DNA from: Bog-950 sp964423405 | GTDB taxonomy: Bacteria; Bacteroidota; Bacteroidia; Chitinophagales; LD1 | DNA: 64,000 bases | Reading direction: 5' to 3' | NCBI GenBank assembly: GCA_964423405.1 | Contig: CAYREY010000014.1 | Span: 9,478-73,477 of the forward strand | In this document: piece after piece, positions 34,105 through 43,619 of the stretch | Position numbering within the stretch: position 1 is the first letter of the stretch | Layout of the letters: every line of letters begins with the position of its first letter | Made by a program: the position numbers and the translations under genes | Notes under the pieces: model-generated | Told to the model about the DNA's origin: nothing | Databases searched by the model: none | The model's input: the letters and a program-made list of their open reading frames with translations, nothing else

Positions 34105-35712
34105 TTAGCGGGCTACACTTACGCTTCTTTTTTCGCGTATAACGGTAACCTTAACCTGGCCCGGATAAGTCATTTCTTTTTCAATTTTCTGTGAAATAGC
34201 AAACGACATTTCCTCGCTCTTCTTATCATCAATTTTATCGGCTTCTACAATAACACGCAACTCGCGGCCTGCTTGTATAGCATAAGCTTTATCTACGCCT
34301 TCAAAACCTTGCGCCAGCGCCTCCAGGTCTTTAATACGTTGCAGGTAGCCTTCCATTATTTCACGGCGTGCACCCGGCCTTGCGCCCGATATAGCATCGC
34401 ATGCCTGAATAATAGGCGAGATAACGTATTTCATCTCCATCTCATCGTGGTGGGCACCTACTGCATTTACAATGGCAGGGTGTTCGCCATATTTTTCACA
34501 CAGTTTTGCACCCAGCAACGCATGCGATAGTTCGCTCTCTTCATCAGGCACTTTGCCAATATCGTGTAACAAACCGGCACGCTTGGCCAGTTTGGGGTTT
34601 AAGCCCAACTCGGCAGCCATGGTGGCGCACAGGTTGGCAACCTCACGGCTGTGCTGCAACAGGTTTTGCCCGTACGATGAACGGAAACGCATACGGCCAA
34701 CGTAGCGTATCAGTTCCTGGTGCAGGCCTTGTATGCCCATATCAATAACCGTACGTTCGCCTATTTCAAGTATGTGCTCTTCCAGTTGTTTTTTGGTTTT
34801 TACAACTATCTCTTCAATACGTGCCGGGTGTATACGGCCATCGGCCACCAGGCGCTGTAGCGATAGGCGGGCTATCTCACGGCGTATTGGGTCGTAACCC
34901 GAAATAATAATAGCTTCCGGGGTATCATCAACCACAAATTCGCAACCGGTAGCGGCTTCCAGGGCACGTATGTTACGGCCTTCACGGCCTATTATCTGGC
35001 CTTTCTGTTCATCGCTATCCAGGTTAAATACCGATACGGTATTCTCTATGGCGTTTTCGGCAGCAGTGCGCTGTATGGTTTGAATAATAATTTTCTTAGC
35101 CTCTTTATTGGCTTTGCTTTTAGCATCGTCAATCAGGGTTTTGGTCAGGCTCAGGGCTTCCGTTTCCGCAGCCTTGGTCATGTTTTCTACCAGCTCTTTC
35201 TTGGCGTCTTCTTTGCTTAGGCCGCTTATCTGCTCCAGCTTGGTTACAAATATTTCGTGGCTCTTTTTAAGCTGCTCGTTTTTGGCATTTACCTGCTCCA
35301 GTTGCTTGTTCAGGTTTTCTTTCAGGCTGCCTATCTCGTTTTCTTTTTTCGAAACCTCGGCGGTGCGCTGGTTTATTTCGGTTTGCTGGGCTTTAAGCTG
35401 CGCTTCTTTTTCAAGTGCTTTTTTGTTGCGTTCAGCTACCTCGGCTTCGTGCTTGCTCTTTAGTTGTATAAAGTGCTCTTTGGCCTGTAGTTCTTTGTCT
35501 TTTTTTGCAGCTTCGGCGTTGCGTTTGGCATCGGCTATCAGTTTATCGGCGGTGGCTTGTGCATCGGCAAGTTTTTTAGCAACTTCCTCAGCAGCACGTT
35601 GCTCTACATCGGCATTGCTTTTTTGCGTTATAGAGCGCCCCACCAATAACCCTACAATGGCCGCCACCACAGCAAGTATTGCCGCAATGATGATGATGTA
35701 TGTACTATCCAT
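34105..35712 (-). CDS. rny: ribonuclease Y
   Basis: RNase Y is a membrane-anchored endoribonuclease that starts mRNA decay. The 535-aa protein has an N-terminal transmembrane helix (IIIIAAILAVVAAIVGLLVG), a long Lys/Glu/Ala-rich coiled coil (about 25-210), a KH RNA-binding domain (GQIIGREGRNIRALEAATG) and an HD phosphohydrolase domain with HSREVANLC, LLHDIGKV and GAHHDEM. The HD pair and other metal ligands are present, so it should be active. It follows zapA by 123 bp in the same direction as pheT, and a strong terminator closes the unit. Confidence 0.96.
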   Translation of the reverse strand: MDSTYIIIIAAILAVVAAIVGLLVGRSITQKSNADVEQRAAEEVAKKLADAQATADKLIADAKRNAEAAKKDKELQAKEHFIQLKSKHEAEVAERNKKALEKEAQLKAQQTEINQRTAEVSKKENEIGSLKENLNKQLEQVNAKNEQLKKSHEIFVTKLEQISGLSKEDAKKELVENMTKAAETEALSLTKTLIDDAKSKANKEAKKIIIQTIQRTAAENAIENTVSVFNLDSDEQKGQIIGREGRNIRALEAATGCEFVVDDTPEAIIISGYDPIRREIARLSLQRLVADGRIHPARIEEIVVKTKKQLEEHILEIGERTVIDMGIQGLHQELIRYVGRMRFRSSYGQNLLQHSREVANLCATMAAELGLNPKLAKRAGLLHDIGKVPDEESELSHALLGAKLCEKYGEHPAIVNAVGAHHDEMEMKYVISPIIQACDAISGARPGARREIMEGYLQRIKDLEALAQGFEGVDKAYAIQAGRELRVIVEADKIDDKKSEEMSFAISQKIEKEMTYPGQVKVTVIREKRSVSVAR

Positions 35713-35835
35713 TTGGTTTATTGATTTATAAATGATTAAAAAATAGTTCCAGTTTCGACAAATAACCGAAAATAGGCCCGCTAATGCTAAGGCAGGTTAA
35801 CTATTATATTAAGGCAGGATAGTGGGAGAGAAGAT

Positions 35836-36135
35836 TTATTTAGACAGGTCGGTTATTACCTTTTCCAGTTCTGTTATTTTTTCTTCCAGTAAACGGTCGT
35901 TTTTTTGCGTTTTATCCCTAAGGGTTACGTTTTCTACGGCAAAGTTAAGCAGGCACATAGCCAGATAGTCCTGCTTGTCTTTTCCTACATACAGCTGCTG
36001 GTATTCTTTAATTCTGTTGTTCACCAGGGTTACTGCACTATTCACTTTTTCCTCATCGCCTTTCGCTACCTTAATAGGGTAAGGCCTCTCCGCAACTAAA
36101 ACATTGATATTGACCGTTTCATTTTTCTCCGCCAT
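35836..36135 (-). CDS. zapA: cell division protein ZapA
   Basis: ZapA binds FtsZ and bundles protofilaments at the division ring. The 99-aa product from ATG 36135 has the typical N-terminal domain ETVNINVLVAERPYPIKV and a C-terminal coiled coil (TQKNDRLLEEKITELEKVI). A start three codons upstream (36144) would overlap the previous gene. The start lies 1 bp after the stop of the coiled-coil gene, so translation is coupled. Confidence 0.88.
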   Translation of the reverse strand: MAEKNETVNINVLVAERPYPIKVAKGDEEKVNSAVTLVNNRIKEYQQLYVGKDKQDYLAMCLLNFAVENVTLRDKTQKNDRLLEEKITELEKVITDLSK

Positions 36136-36136
36136 C

Positions 36137-36439
36137 CTAATCATTCAGCATCGTAATACAATGGTCTATCTCCTTAATATACTCGTTAATTTTCCTTTTC
36201 AGCTCAGTAATATCGGCATTTTCCTTGTCGGTTGTGCCTATATTCTGCGCTAACTTAATTATTTTAATTTTATTAACTAATTCTTCGCTTTTCCGTGTTT
36301 CCTCGCCAAGGGCTTGTTGCAGCCGTTTAACTTCTGCTTCAAGTGTTTGGTTTTTAACGGTTAGCCGGCTATTGTTCTCAACTAGTGCCAGTAAACGCTT
36401 ACGTGCCTCCTCTATGCGCTGAACAACTTCTTTAGCCAT
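36137..36439 (-). CDS. small coiled-coil protein, ZapB-like
   Basis: This 100-aa protein is almost wholly coiled coil (IEEARKRLLALVENNSRLTVKNQTLEAEVKRL) with a charged C-terminal half. It lies 3 bp after pheT and 1 bp before zapA, a fixed order in many Bacteroidota. Its size and heptads resemble ZapB, the ZapA partner in gamma-proteobacteria, but no sequence identity can be claimed; a division role is inferred from position. Confidence 0.75.
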   Translation of the reverse strand: MAKEVVQRIEEARKRLLALVENNSRLTVKNQTLEAEVKRLQQALGEETRKSEELVNKIKIIKLAQNIGTTDKENADITELKRKINEYIKEIDHCITMLND

Positions 36440-36442
36440 TAT

Positions 36443-38872
36443 TTAGTTTTTTCTGATTGTGGCCCCCAGTTCATTTTCGTAACGGGCCATTAACTTACCC
36501 ATCAGCTTTTCTATTTCCTGGTCGGTAAGGGTTTTATCCGGATGCTGAAAAACAAAGCTTACGGCGTAGCTTTTTTTGCCTTTTTCCATTTTATCGCCTT
36601 TGTACACATCAAACAGCGATACATCCTGCAATAGCTTTTTCGATTCTGCTACCGCTATTTTCTCTACCGCTTCAAACTGTAATTCTTCGCCCACTATCAT
36701 GGCCAAATCGCGTTTAACCGATGGGAACTTAGGCAACTCGCTAAAGGTAACTTTGGTAAACTGCGATTTTTCCAACAGGTAATCCCAGTTCAGGTCGGCG
36801 TAAAATACCTCGTTTTTAATATCAAACTTGCCCAATACCTTTTTGCCGATGCTACCCAGGCGGGCTACCTCTACCCCCTCGCTTTTAAGCACCAGGCTAA
36901 AAGCATACGGACTGGCTTCGGCTATCTCTTTATCAAAACCGGTGTGGCCCAGGCACTCCAGTACATTAAGCACTATACTTTTTAAATGGAAAAAACTAAA
37001 AGACGGTCCTTTTGCCAGCCAGTTATCTTCAGCCGCTTTACCGGTAATCAGTATTTGCAGGTGGCGGTTTTCTTTGTAGCCGCTATCGGTTTTGTGGTAG
37101 GTTTTGCCAAACTCGTACAGGCGCAGGTCGGTTGCCTTGCGGTTTTGGTTATAGGCTACTACCTCCAGTGCCGAGTATAGCATAGAGGTGCGCAGCGAGT
37201 CCAGTTCACTGGTCTGGCTGTTTAGTAGTTTCACCTGTTGTTTTTGCAACAGTTCATCTTCTTCGTAGCGGCTTTGGGTTACCGAGTTGGTCCATATCTC
37301 GTTAAAGCCCGCACCGGTAAGCAGGTTGGCTGCTGTATTCTCGGTACGTTGGGCATCTATCTTGCCGCTAAACGATAAACTCGTCTTCAGGTTTTTGGGC
37401 AGGGTAAAGCTGTTATAACCCAGTATGCGGATTATCTCTTCTACTATATCAGCTTCGCGTTTAACGTCGGTTTTAAAGGCCGGTACCAATAGCTGCCATT
37501 CATCGCCTTCTTCTTTTTCAATCTTAATCTCAAGGTGCTGCAGTATCTGTTTTATAACAGCGGCATCTATCTCAAAACCGGCCAGGCGCAGCATACGGCT
37601 GTACGATACGGTAAAACGCCAACCCTCTATCGGGTTAGGGTAAATATCTACTATATCCGATGTTACTTCGCCGCCACAAATCTCTGTTATCAGCAATGCA
37701 GCACGTTTCAGTACTTCTACGGTAATGTTTGGGTCGGTACCTTTTTCAAAGTGCATGGCCGCATCGGTACGCAGATTTAAGCGGGTGCCTGTTTTACGTA
37801 TGCCGGTTGGCGAAAAGCAGGCGCTCTCTAAAAATATGCTGGTTGTATTATCGGTAACACCACTGGTTGCACCACCAAACACGCCGGCTATGCACATACC
37901 GCCTTCGGCATCGCATATCATCAGGTCGTTGGCGGCCAGTTTTACTTCTTTCTCGTCAAGCGTAATAAAAGGCGTGCCTTCGGGCAATTGTTTTACCACT
38001 ACTTTGTTGCCACGTATTTTGGCAGCATCAAAGGCGTGTAGCGGTTGTCCGTATTCGTGCAGTACATAGTTGGTTATATCTACCACGTTGTTTATAGCAC
38101 GTACACCTATAGCTTTCAGCCTGTTTTTTAACCAATCGGGCGATGGGCCTACCTTTATACCCGTAATAGTTAATCCCGAATAGCGCGGGCAGGCAGTAGT
38201 ATCCAATACCTCTACCTGTATATTGTTAGCCGCTTTTGCAACTTTAAAAGTACTTGTATTTGGTTTAGTAAAACTAACCGGTGCTTTGTAGGCTACATTA
38301 AGCGCTGCCACCACATCGCGGGCTACACCTATATGGCTGTTAGCATCGCCGCGGTTAGGCGTAAGGCCAATTTCAAGCACATGGTCTTTTTCTATCTTAA
38401 AATAGTCGGCGGCTTTAGTGCCCACTATGGCTGTTGGCTCCAGTACCATAATGCCGGCATGGTTACCACTCAAGCCTATTTCATCTTCGGCGCATATCAT
38501 ACCAAAGCTTTCTACACCACGTATTTTTGCTTTTTTAATTTGTAGTTTCTCACCTCCGGCAGGGTACAGGGTACTGCCTACCAGTGCTACCACCACTTTT
38601 TGTCCGGCAGCCACATTGGGCGCGCCGCATACTATTTGCAGTAGTTCGCCGGCGCCCACATCTACTTTGGTTACCGATAGCTTATCGGCATCGGGGTGTT
38701 TGCCACATTCTTTCACCTCGCCTATTACAACGCCCTCCAGGCCACCCTGCAGGCTTTCAAAAGGGGTAATATCTTCTACCTCCAGCCCTACGCCGGTAAG
38801 TACCTCGCCCAGGTCTTTAGGGTTCAGGTTAAAATTTACATAGTTCTTTAGCCAGTTATACGAAATCTTCAT
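36443..38872 (-). CDS. pheT: phenylalanine--tRNA ligase beta subunit
   Basis: PheT is the editing and tRNA-binding subunit of the (alpha-beta)2 enzyme that charges tRNA-Phe. From ATG 38872 (MKISYNWLKNYVNF) it is 809 aa, the normal length. Domains: N-terminal fold plus OB/tRNA-bind (VIGEVKECGKHPDADKLSVTKVDVG), B3/B4 editing domain (LTPNRGDANSHIGVARDV; NVVDITNYVLHEYGQPLHAFDA), B5, core, and C-terminal ferredoxin-fold anticodon-binding domain (FPSVKRDLAMIV). It heads a tight unit with the coiled-coil gene and zapA. pheS is not in the window. Confidence 0.97.
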   Translation of the reverse strand: MKISYNWLKNYVNFNLNPKDLGEVLTGVGLEVEDITPFESLQGGLEGVVIGEVKECGKHPDADKLSVTKVDVGAGELLQIVCGAPNVAAGQKVVVALVGSTLYPAGGEKLQIKKAKIRGVESFGMICAEDEIGLSGNHAGIMVLEPTAIVGTKAADYFKIEKDHVLEIGLTPNRGDANSHIGVARDVVAALNVAYKAPVSFTKPNTSTFKVAKAANNIQVEVLDTTACPRYSGLTITGIKVGPSPDWLKNRLKAIGVRAINNVVDITNYVLHEYGQPLHAFDAAKIRGNKVVVKQLPEGTPFITLDEKEVKLAANDLMICDAEGGMCIAGVFGGATSGVTDNTTSIFLESACFSPTGIRKTGTRLNLRTDAAMHFEKGTDPNITVEVLKRAALLITEICGGEVTSDIVDIYPNPIEGWRFTVSYSRMLRLAGFEIDAAVIKQILQHLEIKIEKEEGDEWQLLVPAFKTDVKREADIVEEIIRILGYNSFTLPKNLKTSLSFSGKIDAQRTENTAANLLTGAGFNEIWTNSVTQSRYEEDELLQKQQVKLLNSQTSELDSLRTSMLYSALEVVAYNQNRKATDLRLYEFGKTYHKTDSGYKENRHLQILITGKAAEDNWLAKGPSFSFFHLKSIVLNVLECLGHTGFDKEIAEASPYAFSLVLKSEGVEVARLGSIGKKVLGKFDIKNEVFYADLNWDYLLEKSQFTKVTFSELPKFPSVKRDLAMIVGEELQFEAVEKIAVAESKKLLQDVSLFDVYKGDKMEKGKKSYAVSFVFQHPDKTLTDQEIEKLMGKLMARYENELGATIRKN

Positions 38873-38962
38873 AAGGCGCAAATCTATAAAAATGCGCGGG
38901 GCTGCGTAGCAGAATGCCTCTAATACTGTATGAGATTTATTAGCGCCCTTTAACAGGGTTGT

Positions 38963-39841
38963 TTATTGCACTTTCAACTCCCGTGCCTGGTACACCAGTT
39001 TGCGGTTTTCGTACTCATGTATATATGCTACTATGTGCATATGCTCGGGTTTCCATTTAGCGGCCAGGGTGGTTTTGTACACTTTGCGTACCACGCGCCC
39101 TGCATCCAGCGGGGCATCAATTATATCGCCCTGTATAGCGGTAACAAATGCGCGTTGCACATCTTTATGTACGTAAAAGGTATCTATTACCGAGCCGTTT
39201 AGCTGCGCCGATTCTATATCGCTTTCGCTTAATACCACGGTTAGCTTATTCTTTTCGGCTACATCGCTGGTGTAGTGCAACTCGGTTACTATCGTTAGTT
39301 CGCGGTTGGCAGGGTTGTAGGTTTTCTCCAGCACCAGGTTAACCGGTGTGGTTTGTGCCAGCTCGGCAGTAACTTTACTGCTCCATACATTTTTATCCCA
39401 TAGTACACTGTTGGTAGAAGCAATGCGGTCAATGGCTGCTACCGGTTCAAAACCCAGCGGCTGCATAAAATCGTACAGCGATTGTGCGTTGGCATTCTGA
39501 AACGTATCTTTACTAAACGAGTAATGTATGCCCAACGAGTTAACCGGGTGAAAACTGATAGATATCACGCGGTCGGGGTTGGCCGATTTTATACTTGCAA
39601 TTATCTGGTGCCCCTGTGGACAGTTGGGGCAGCGTACACCCGTAAATTCTTCTACCAATACATTTTTGGTTTCGGCGGTCTGCGGAGTTTCTACATACGT
39701 AGTATCCGAAACGGCATTCTGGTTGTTTTTCAGGGTTATCTCTGGCCCCACCTCTTTGCACGATGAGAGTAGCAACAACAGAGCGACCACACCTGCCAAA
39801 GGTGCTGTAAGATGTTTTGCTGGTTTAATGTACGTATTCAT
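38963..39841 (-). CDS. Omp28-related lipoprotein with thioredoxin-like fold
   Basis: This 292-aa protein carries a lipobox (LLLLLSSC, about residue 28), so it should be a lipoprotein. The following region AETKNVLVEEFTGVRCPNCPQGHQII has a CPNC redox-like motif typical of Omp28 family proteins, and the C-terminal half is beta-rich. It lies 68 bp after the DUF6029 outer-membrane protein in the same direction, with a TlpA-like thioredoxin divergent beyond it. The three look like an envelope redox or folding cluster; the precise role is unknown. Confidence 0.85.
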   Translation of the reverse strand: MNTYIKPAKHLTAPLAGVVALLLLLSSCKEVGPEITLKNNQNAVSDTTYVETPQTAETKNVLVEEFTGVRCPNCPQGHQIIASIKSANPDRVISISFHPVNSLGIHYSFSKDTFQNANAQSLYDFMQPLGFEPVAAIDRIASTNSVLWDKNVWSSKVTAELAQTTPVNLVLEKTYNPANRELTIVTELHYTSDVAEKNKLTVVLSESDIESAQLNGSVIDTFYVHKDVQRAFVTAIQGDIIDAPLDAGRVVRKVYKTTLAAKWKPEHMHIVAYIHEYENRKLVYQARELKVQ

Positions 39842-39879
39842 GTTTATTACTTCTTATTAACTTTTACGGCTACACCAAA

Positions 39880-39909
39880 GTCCTCTCTTCGGGAGGGTTG
39901 GGTGGGCCT
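39880..39909. repeat. small dispersed intergenic element
   Basis: CCTCTCTTCGGGAGGGTTGG followed by GTGGGCC is a sequence type that, from general knowledge, is widespread between genes in Bacteroidota. It fills the spacer just after the DUF6029 stop. No flanking duplication is seen here. Confidence 0.5.
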
Positions 39910-41547
39910 TTAAAACACCGAGCTGATACCCAGTTTTACCCCGCTGAAAGCCGGCTCTATACGGCACACCCCACCGGTACATACTATACCCTCTACCTGT
40001 TTTACGTAGCTAAGCGTAAAGCGGTGCGGCCCCAATGTGTAACCTGCAAATACCGAGTAGTAGTGGTTCGGGTTGGGGTTAATATCGGGGTTCGGGTCAA
40101 AGTTCCACATATCCGATACTGCAAACGAAAAATGTGGGGCAAAATTATACTCTACCAGGGCGTATATCCATTGCCCGTAGTCTTTTTTTACATGCTGGTA
40201 TTGCACCTCTACGCGTATAGAGTGTTTCTTGTTTATCTTGTAGCTAAACTCGGCAAAAGGGGTGTAGGCATCTATTTCGTGCTCACCCTCTTTGCGGTAA
40301 ATAAACTTGTTGTAGCGGGCATACATAAAGCCTACCTCCAGTTCTATACTTTTGGTTGGTTTAAATGTGCCGGCCAGGTAGGCCTCGCCAAAAAAAGCAG
40401 TATCGCTGGGGTGGTATTTTTTTAGCAATAAATCGCGTACGTACGATCCCTGCGCAGTAAAGCTCATTTTACGGTTAGGCGAGTAAGTAATTTCAGCACC
40501 AAATGCCAACTCGCGGTTCTCCAGCGATGGGGCAAAGTAACGGGCCGGCAGGCGCAGCGAGTTTTGGCGCGATACCGGTGGCAAAAAGTTAAGCATACCA
40601 TCAAACAGCGCCTCGGTAGGGTTGGGCGAGGTATGCATATAAAAGTTTTCGGTGCGCTTAAACTGTAGTATTACACCTATACCGGGCTTACTGAAATTAA
40701 GCGTAGTAAAAATACAGTTGCCTGCCGAGTTTATCAGCGAGTCTTTGGCGTCGTGTATCTGATCTTTCTTTATAGCCTCAGTGGTTTTGTATGCTCCCTC
40801 TACATACCAGCTTATAGGGCCAGCTGTAAGCGTATGGTAAGCGGTAACAGCGTAGGTGTTAAACTTAGGCACAAAACGGCCCAGCGTATCGTAGCTTTCT
40901 ATGGTAGAAACCAGCAGGGCCATGTTGTCGCGGTCCATACTGCGGTTTACTATACCTACCCCCGGCTGAAAAGTGGCTTTGCCGTTTTTTGTGGTAAAGT
41001 TACCCTCTGCATTAAAGCCCAGTATCAGCGGTTTCTGAAAACTGAATTTTAACTTCTGTGCGCCGCCAAAGGCTTTTAGTTTCAGTTTGCCTTTTACATC
41101 GTACTCCAGGCGCGCACCCAACAGGGCGTTATCTATACCCAGCGCCCGCTCTTCGTAGGTACGGTATATAATGCCGGTGCCTATCTGGTCGTATATATAT
41201 CCACCGGTTATGGTCAGGTCTTTTATCTTCTTTTTAATAAAGAAATTGCCTACCCCTACACCTGTGTAGGGCGAAGTAGGTACGCGTAATATTGAATTGT
41301 AGAAAAAATCGATACGTACACCGGTTTGCAGCTCAAATTTATCGTTGGTGTATTTCAGCTCCAGCCAGTTATCTGTACCTACTTTCAGGTTATCGTAGTG
41401 CGGCAGGTTAAAGGCACCTATCTTTTCATCGCGGATAAAGAAGTTGGTGTTATTTTGGAAAGAACCCGAAAAATAGCCCCACTGCGCCTCTGCGGTTGTG
41501 AATAAAAGCAAAAAGAGTAATGTGGGTAAGGTGTTGATTTTTTGCAT
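39910..41547 (-). CDS. DUF6029-like outer-membrane beta-barrel protein
   Basis: This is a 545-aa protein from ATG 41547 with a signal peptide (KINTLPTLLFLLLFTTAEA). The mature part starts QWGYFSGSFQNNTNFFIRD and is made of alternating polar and aromatic strands such as NWLELKYTNDKFELQTGVRIDFFY, ending in an aromatic C-terminal residue pattern (VKLGISSVF) usual for outer-membrane barrels. It matches the DUF6029 family by memory. It probably forms one unit with the Omp28 gene downstream; the TlpA gene is divergent upstream. Function unknown. Confidence 0.78.
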   Translation of the reverse strand: MQKINTLPTLLFLLLFTTAEAQWGYFSGSFQNNTNFFIRDEKIGAFNLPHYDNLKVGTDNWLELKYTNDKFELQTGVRIDFFYNSILRVPTSPYTGVGVGNFFIKKKIKDLTITGGYIYDQIGTGIIYRTYEERALGIDNALLGARLEYDVKGKLKLKAFGGAQKLKFSFQKPLILGFNAEGNFTTKNGKATFQPGVGIVNRSMDRDNMALLVSTIESYDTLGRFVPKFNTYAVTAYHTLTAGPISWYVEGAYKTTEAIKKDQIHDAKDSLINSAGNCIFTTLNFSKPGIGVILQFKRTENFYMHTSPNPTEALFDGMLNFLPPVSRQNSLRLPARYFAPSLENRELAFGAEITYSPNRKMSFTAQGSYVRDLLLKKYHPSDTAFFGEAYLAGTFKPTKSIELEVGFMYARYNKFIYRKEGEHEIDAYTPFAEFSYKINKKHSIRVEVQYQHVKKDYGQWIYALVEYNFAPHFSFAVSDMWNFDPNPDINPNPNHYYSVFAGYTLGPHRFTLSYVKQVEGIVCTGGVCRIEPAFSGVKLGISSVF

Positions 41548-41664
41548 GTAACTAATCAAATTCTGGGGCGTAAAGTTATGTTAATCGTTATTATTCAAAA
41601 ATCTTTTGTTTTTTAGGCAAATAATTGGCACGCGCATTGCCTTATTGCACCAAACAAACACACA

Positions 41665-42192
41665 ATGAAAAAATCCTTTCTGGCATTAGTACTGCTTTTT
41701 ACAGTTTTCCTTACACAGGCGCAAAGCGAAAAAACACCTGTAGAGAAAATAATGGGTGAAAAGACCTTGCCATCGGTTACGCTAAGCGATATGAACGGCA
41801 AGCAGGTAGATGTTGCCAGCTACGGTAAAAGCGGTAAAATAACCGTGATTAGCTTTTGGGCTACCTGGTGTGTGCCCTGCAAAAAAGAGCTTACCAATGT
41901 GGCAGAGCTGTACGATGAGTGGAAGACAAAATATAACATGCAGATAGTGGCGGTAAGTATCGATGACTCGCGTAGCGCTACCAAGGTAAAGCCTACTGTA
42001 GAAGGCCAGCGCTGGGAGTACGATGTGCTGCTGGATGTTAACCAGGACCTGAAACGCCAACTGAATATACAAAGCGTACCGTTTACCTTATTGGTAGATG
42101 CAAACGGTAAAATAGTTTATACCCACAGCGGCTATGTAGACGGCGACGAATACATACTGGAAGAAGAGATACAGAAGCTGGTTAAGAAATAA
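41665..42192 (+). CDS. TlpA-like thioredoxin-fold protein, exported
   Basis: This 175-aa protein has a signal peptide (MKKSFLALVLLFTVFLTQAQS) and an AhpC/TSA-Redoxin thioredoxin domain with the active site FWATWCVPCKKEL (WCVPC) and the cis-Pro segment QSVPFTLLVD. It should act in the periplasm on cysteines of exported proteins, or in cytochrome c maturation. It is divergent from the DUF6029/Omp28 genes, whose Omp28 product also has a Cys pair, so a shared redox role is plausible. Confidence 0.92.
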   Translation: MKKSFLALVLLFTVFLTQAQSEKTPVEKIMGEKTLPSVTLSDMNGKQVDVASYGKSGKITVISFWATWCVPCKKELTNVAELYDEWKTKYNMQIVAVSIDDSRSATKVKPTVEGQRWEYDVLLDVNQDLKRQLNIQSVPFTLLVDANGKIVYTHSGYVDGDEYILEEEIQKLVKK

Positions 42193-42206
42193 TCTGGTTT
42201 TGGCTG

Positions 42207-43583
42207 TTATCTTTTAACAGCCTGCATCATCATACCATACTTAGGCCGTAGCGTAATCAGTGGCTCCGGCTCTACTGTAAAGCTCGGTTTTAATCTGAAT
42301 TTGTAATTACGGTACAGGTGAATCAGTATTATCTGCATTTCCATTATTGCAAAGTTATTGCCTATGCATAGTCTTGGCCCGCCACCAAACGGAAAGTAAA
42401 CGTATCGGTCTATATTGTTGCGTAGCTCGGGCGCAAAGCGTTCGGGTTTAAACTTCAGTGGTTCATCCCAGTATTTTTCGCTGCGGTGAAAATACATGAT
42501 AGGCACCAGCACGTTGGTGTTTTTAATAATACGGTAGCCGCCTATCTCGTCGTCTTCATAATTACGGCGGCCTACCACCCAGGCCGGTGGGTACAGGCGC
42601 ATAGCCTCGTCAATTACCTGCCGCACATACTGAAAGCCCAGCACATTCTGAAAGTTAAGCTCGGTGCCGGCATCCATTTTTTCGTCTATCTCCTTTATCA
42701 TCTTCTCCTCAGCATCCGGGTTTTGCGACAGCAGGTAAAGTATCCACGCCATAGCATTGGCAGTGGTTTCATTACCTGCTATAAAGATGGTCATAATCTC
42801 ATCGCGCAGTTGTTTCTGGTCCATACCCTCACCGGTATCTTCATCGCGCGCATCCAGTAACATCGATAGTAAGTCGCTTTTAGATACACCCGATTTACGG
42901 CGCTCTTCTATAATGCCGTAAATAATATCATCCAGTATTTTTATCGATTTACGCTCTTTCATATTAGTAGGCGTAGGTATCGATGCCGGTAAGCGGATAG
43001 GGGCGTTCAGTTTTTCGGTAGCCATCTGGTTAAGCAGGGTAATCTGCCGGCTTACCAGTTCTGCTTTATCATCTACCCCGTTGCTGAATATGGCTTCCGA
43101 TATAATATCCAGCGTAAGGTTGGTCATATCCGGTGCTACATCAAAGTACTCGCCGCTTTCTGCTTTAGGTTTAAGGCGTTCTACTTCTCCCTGTGCTTTA
43201 CGTACCATCATGGCGGTAAGGTCGGCCAGCTTTTGCTTATGGAACGCCGGTTGCGCCAGCCTGCGCTGCTTGCGCCAAAAGTCGCCCTCGCTTGTTAACA
43301 GGCCGTTGCCCAGCAACAGCTTAATCATATCATAGGCCAGACTTTTACGATAGTTCTTATTGTTATCTACCAATACATAGCGGGCATATTCTGGTTTAGC
43401 GGCAATTACAATGCGTGTAAATGGTAGCGAAAGCGAAATGATTTTACCATACTTTTTTATAAGCTGTGGCACTACTTCGTGAGCATTGTTGCGAAGTATA
43501 TAACCACTACCAAACAGCCAGTGTTTTTCTTTGGGCGATGGAGGGGTGCTTAGTGTTTTAACTGGTGTTGTTTCGGTGCTCAT
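42207..43583 (-). CDS. cytochrome P450 monooxygenase
   Basis: This 458-aa soluble P450 shows the I-helix oxygen-binding motif AGNETTANAMAW, the K-helix EAMRLYPPAW (ExxR), the PERF-type segment FKPERFAP, and the haem loop FPFGGGPRLCIGNNFA with the axial Cys. Its style is close to CYP102/CYP4-like bacterial P450s that hydroxylate fatty acids or terpenoids. No ferredoxin or reductase is adjacent, and the substrate is unknown. Confidence 0.95.
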   Translation of the reverse strand: MSTETTPVKTLSTPPSPKEKHWLFGSGYILRNNAHEVVPQLIKKYGKIISLSLPFTRIVIAAKPEYARYVLVDNNKNYRKSLAYDMIKLLLGNGLLTSEGDFWRKQRRLAQPAFHKQKLADLTAMMVRKAQGEVERLKPKAESGEYFDVAPDMTNLTLDIISEAIFSNGVDDKAELVSRQITLLNQMATEKLNAPIRLPASIPTPTNMKERKSIKILDDIIYGIIEERRKSGVSKSDLLSMLLDARDEDTGEGMDQKQLRDEIMTIFIAGNETTANAMAWILYLLSQNPDAEEKMIKEIDEKMDAGTELNFQNVLGFQYVRQVIDEAMRLYPPAWVVGRRNYEDDEIGGYRIIKNTNVLVPIMYFHRSEKYWDEPLKFKPERFAPELRNNIDRYVYFPFGGGPRLCIGNNFAIMEMQIILIHLYRNYKFRLKPSFTVEPEPLITLRPKYGMMMQAVKR

Positions 43584-43619
43584 ACCGGTGGGTTTAAAAG
43601 TAGTTAATTTGCTGCCTCG

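Noticed and set aside
35713..35835. 6S RNA between zapA and rny
   Set aside because: The zapA neighbourhood is suggestive, but the spacer is only 123 bp and I see no long bulged stem of the 6S type.
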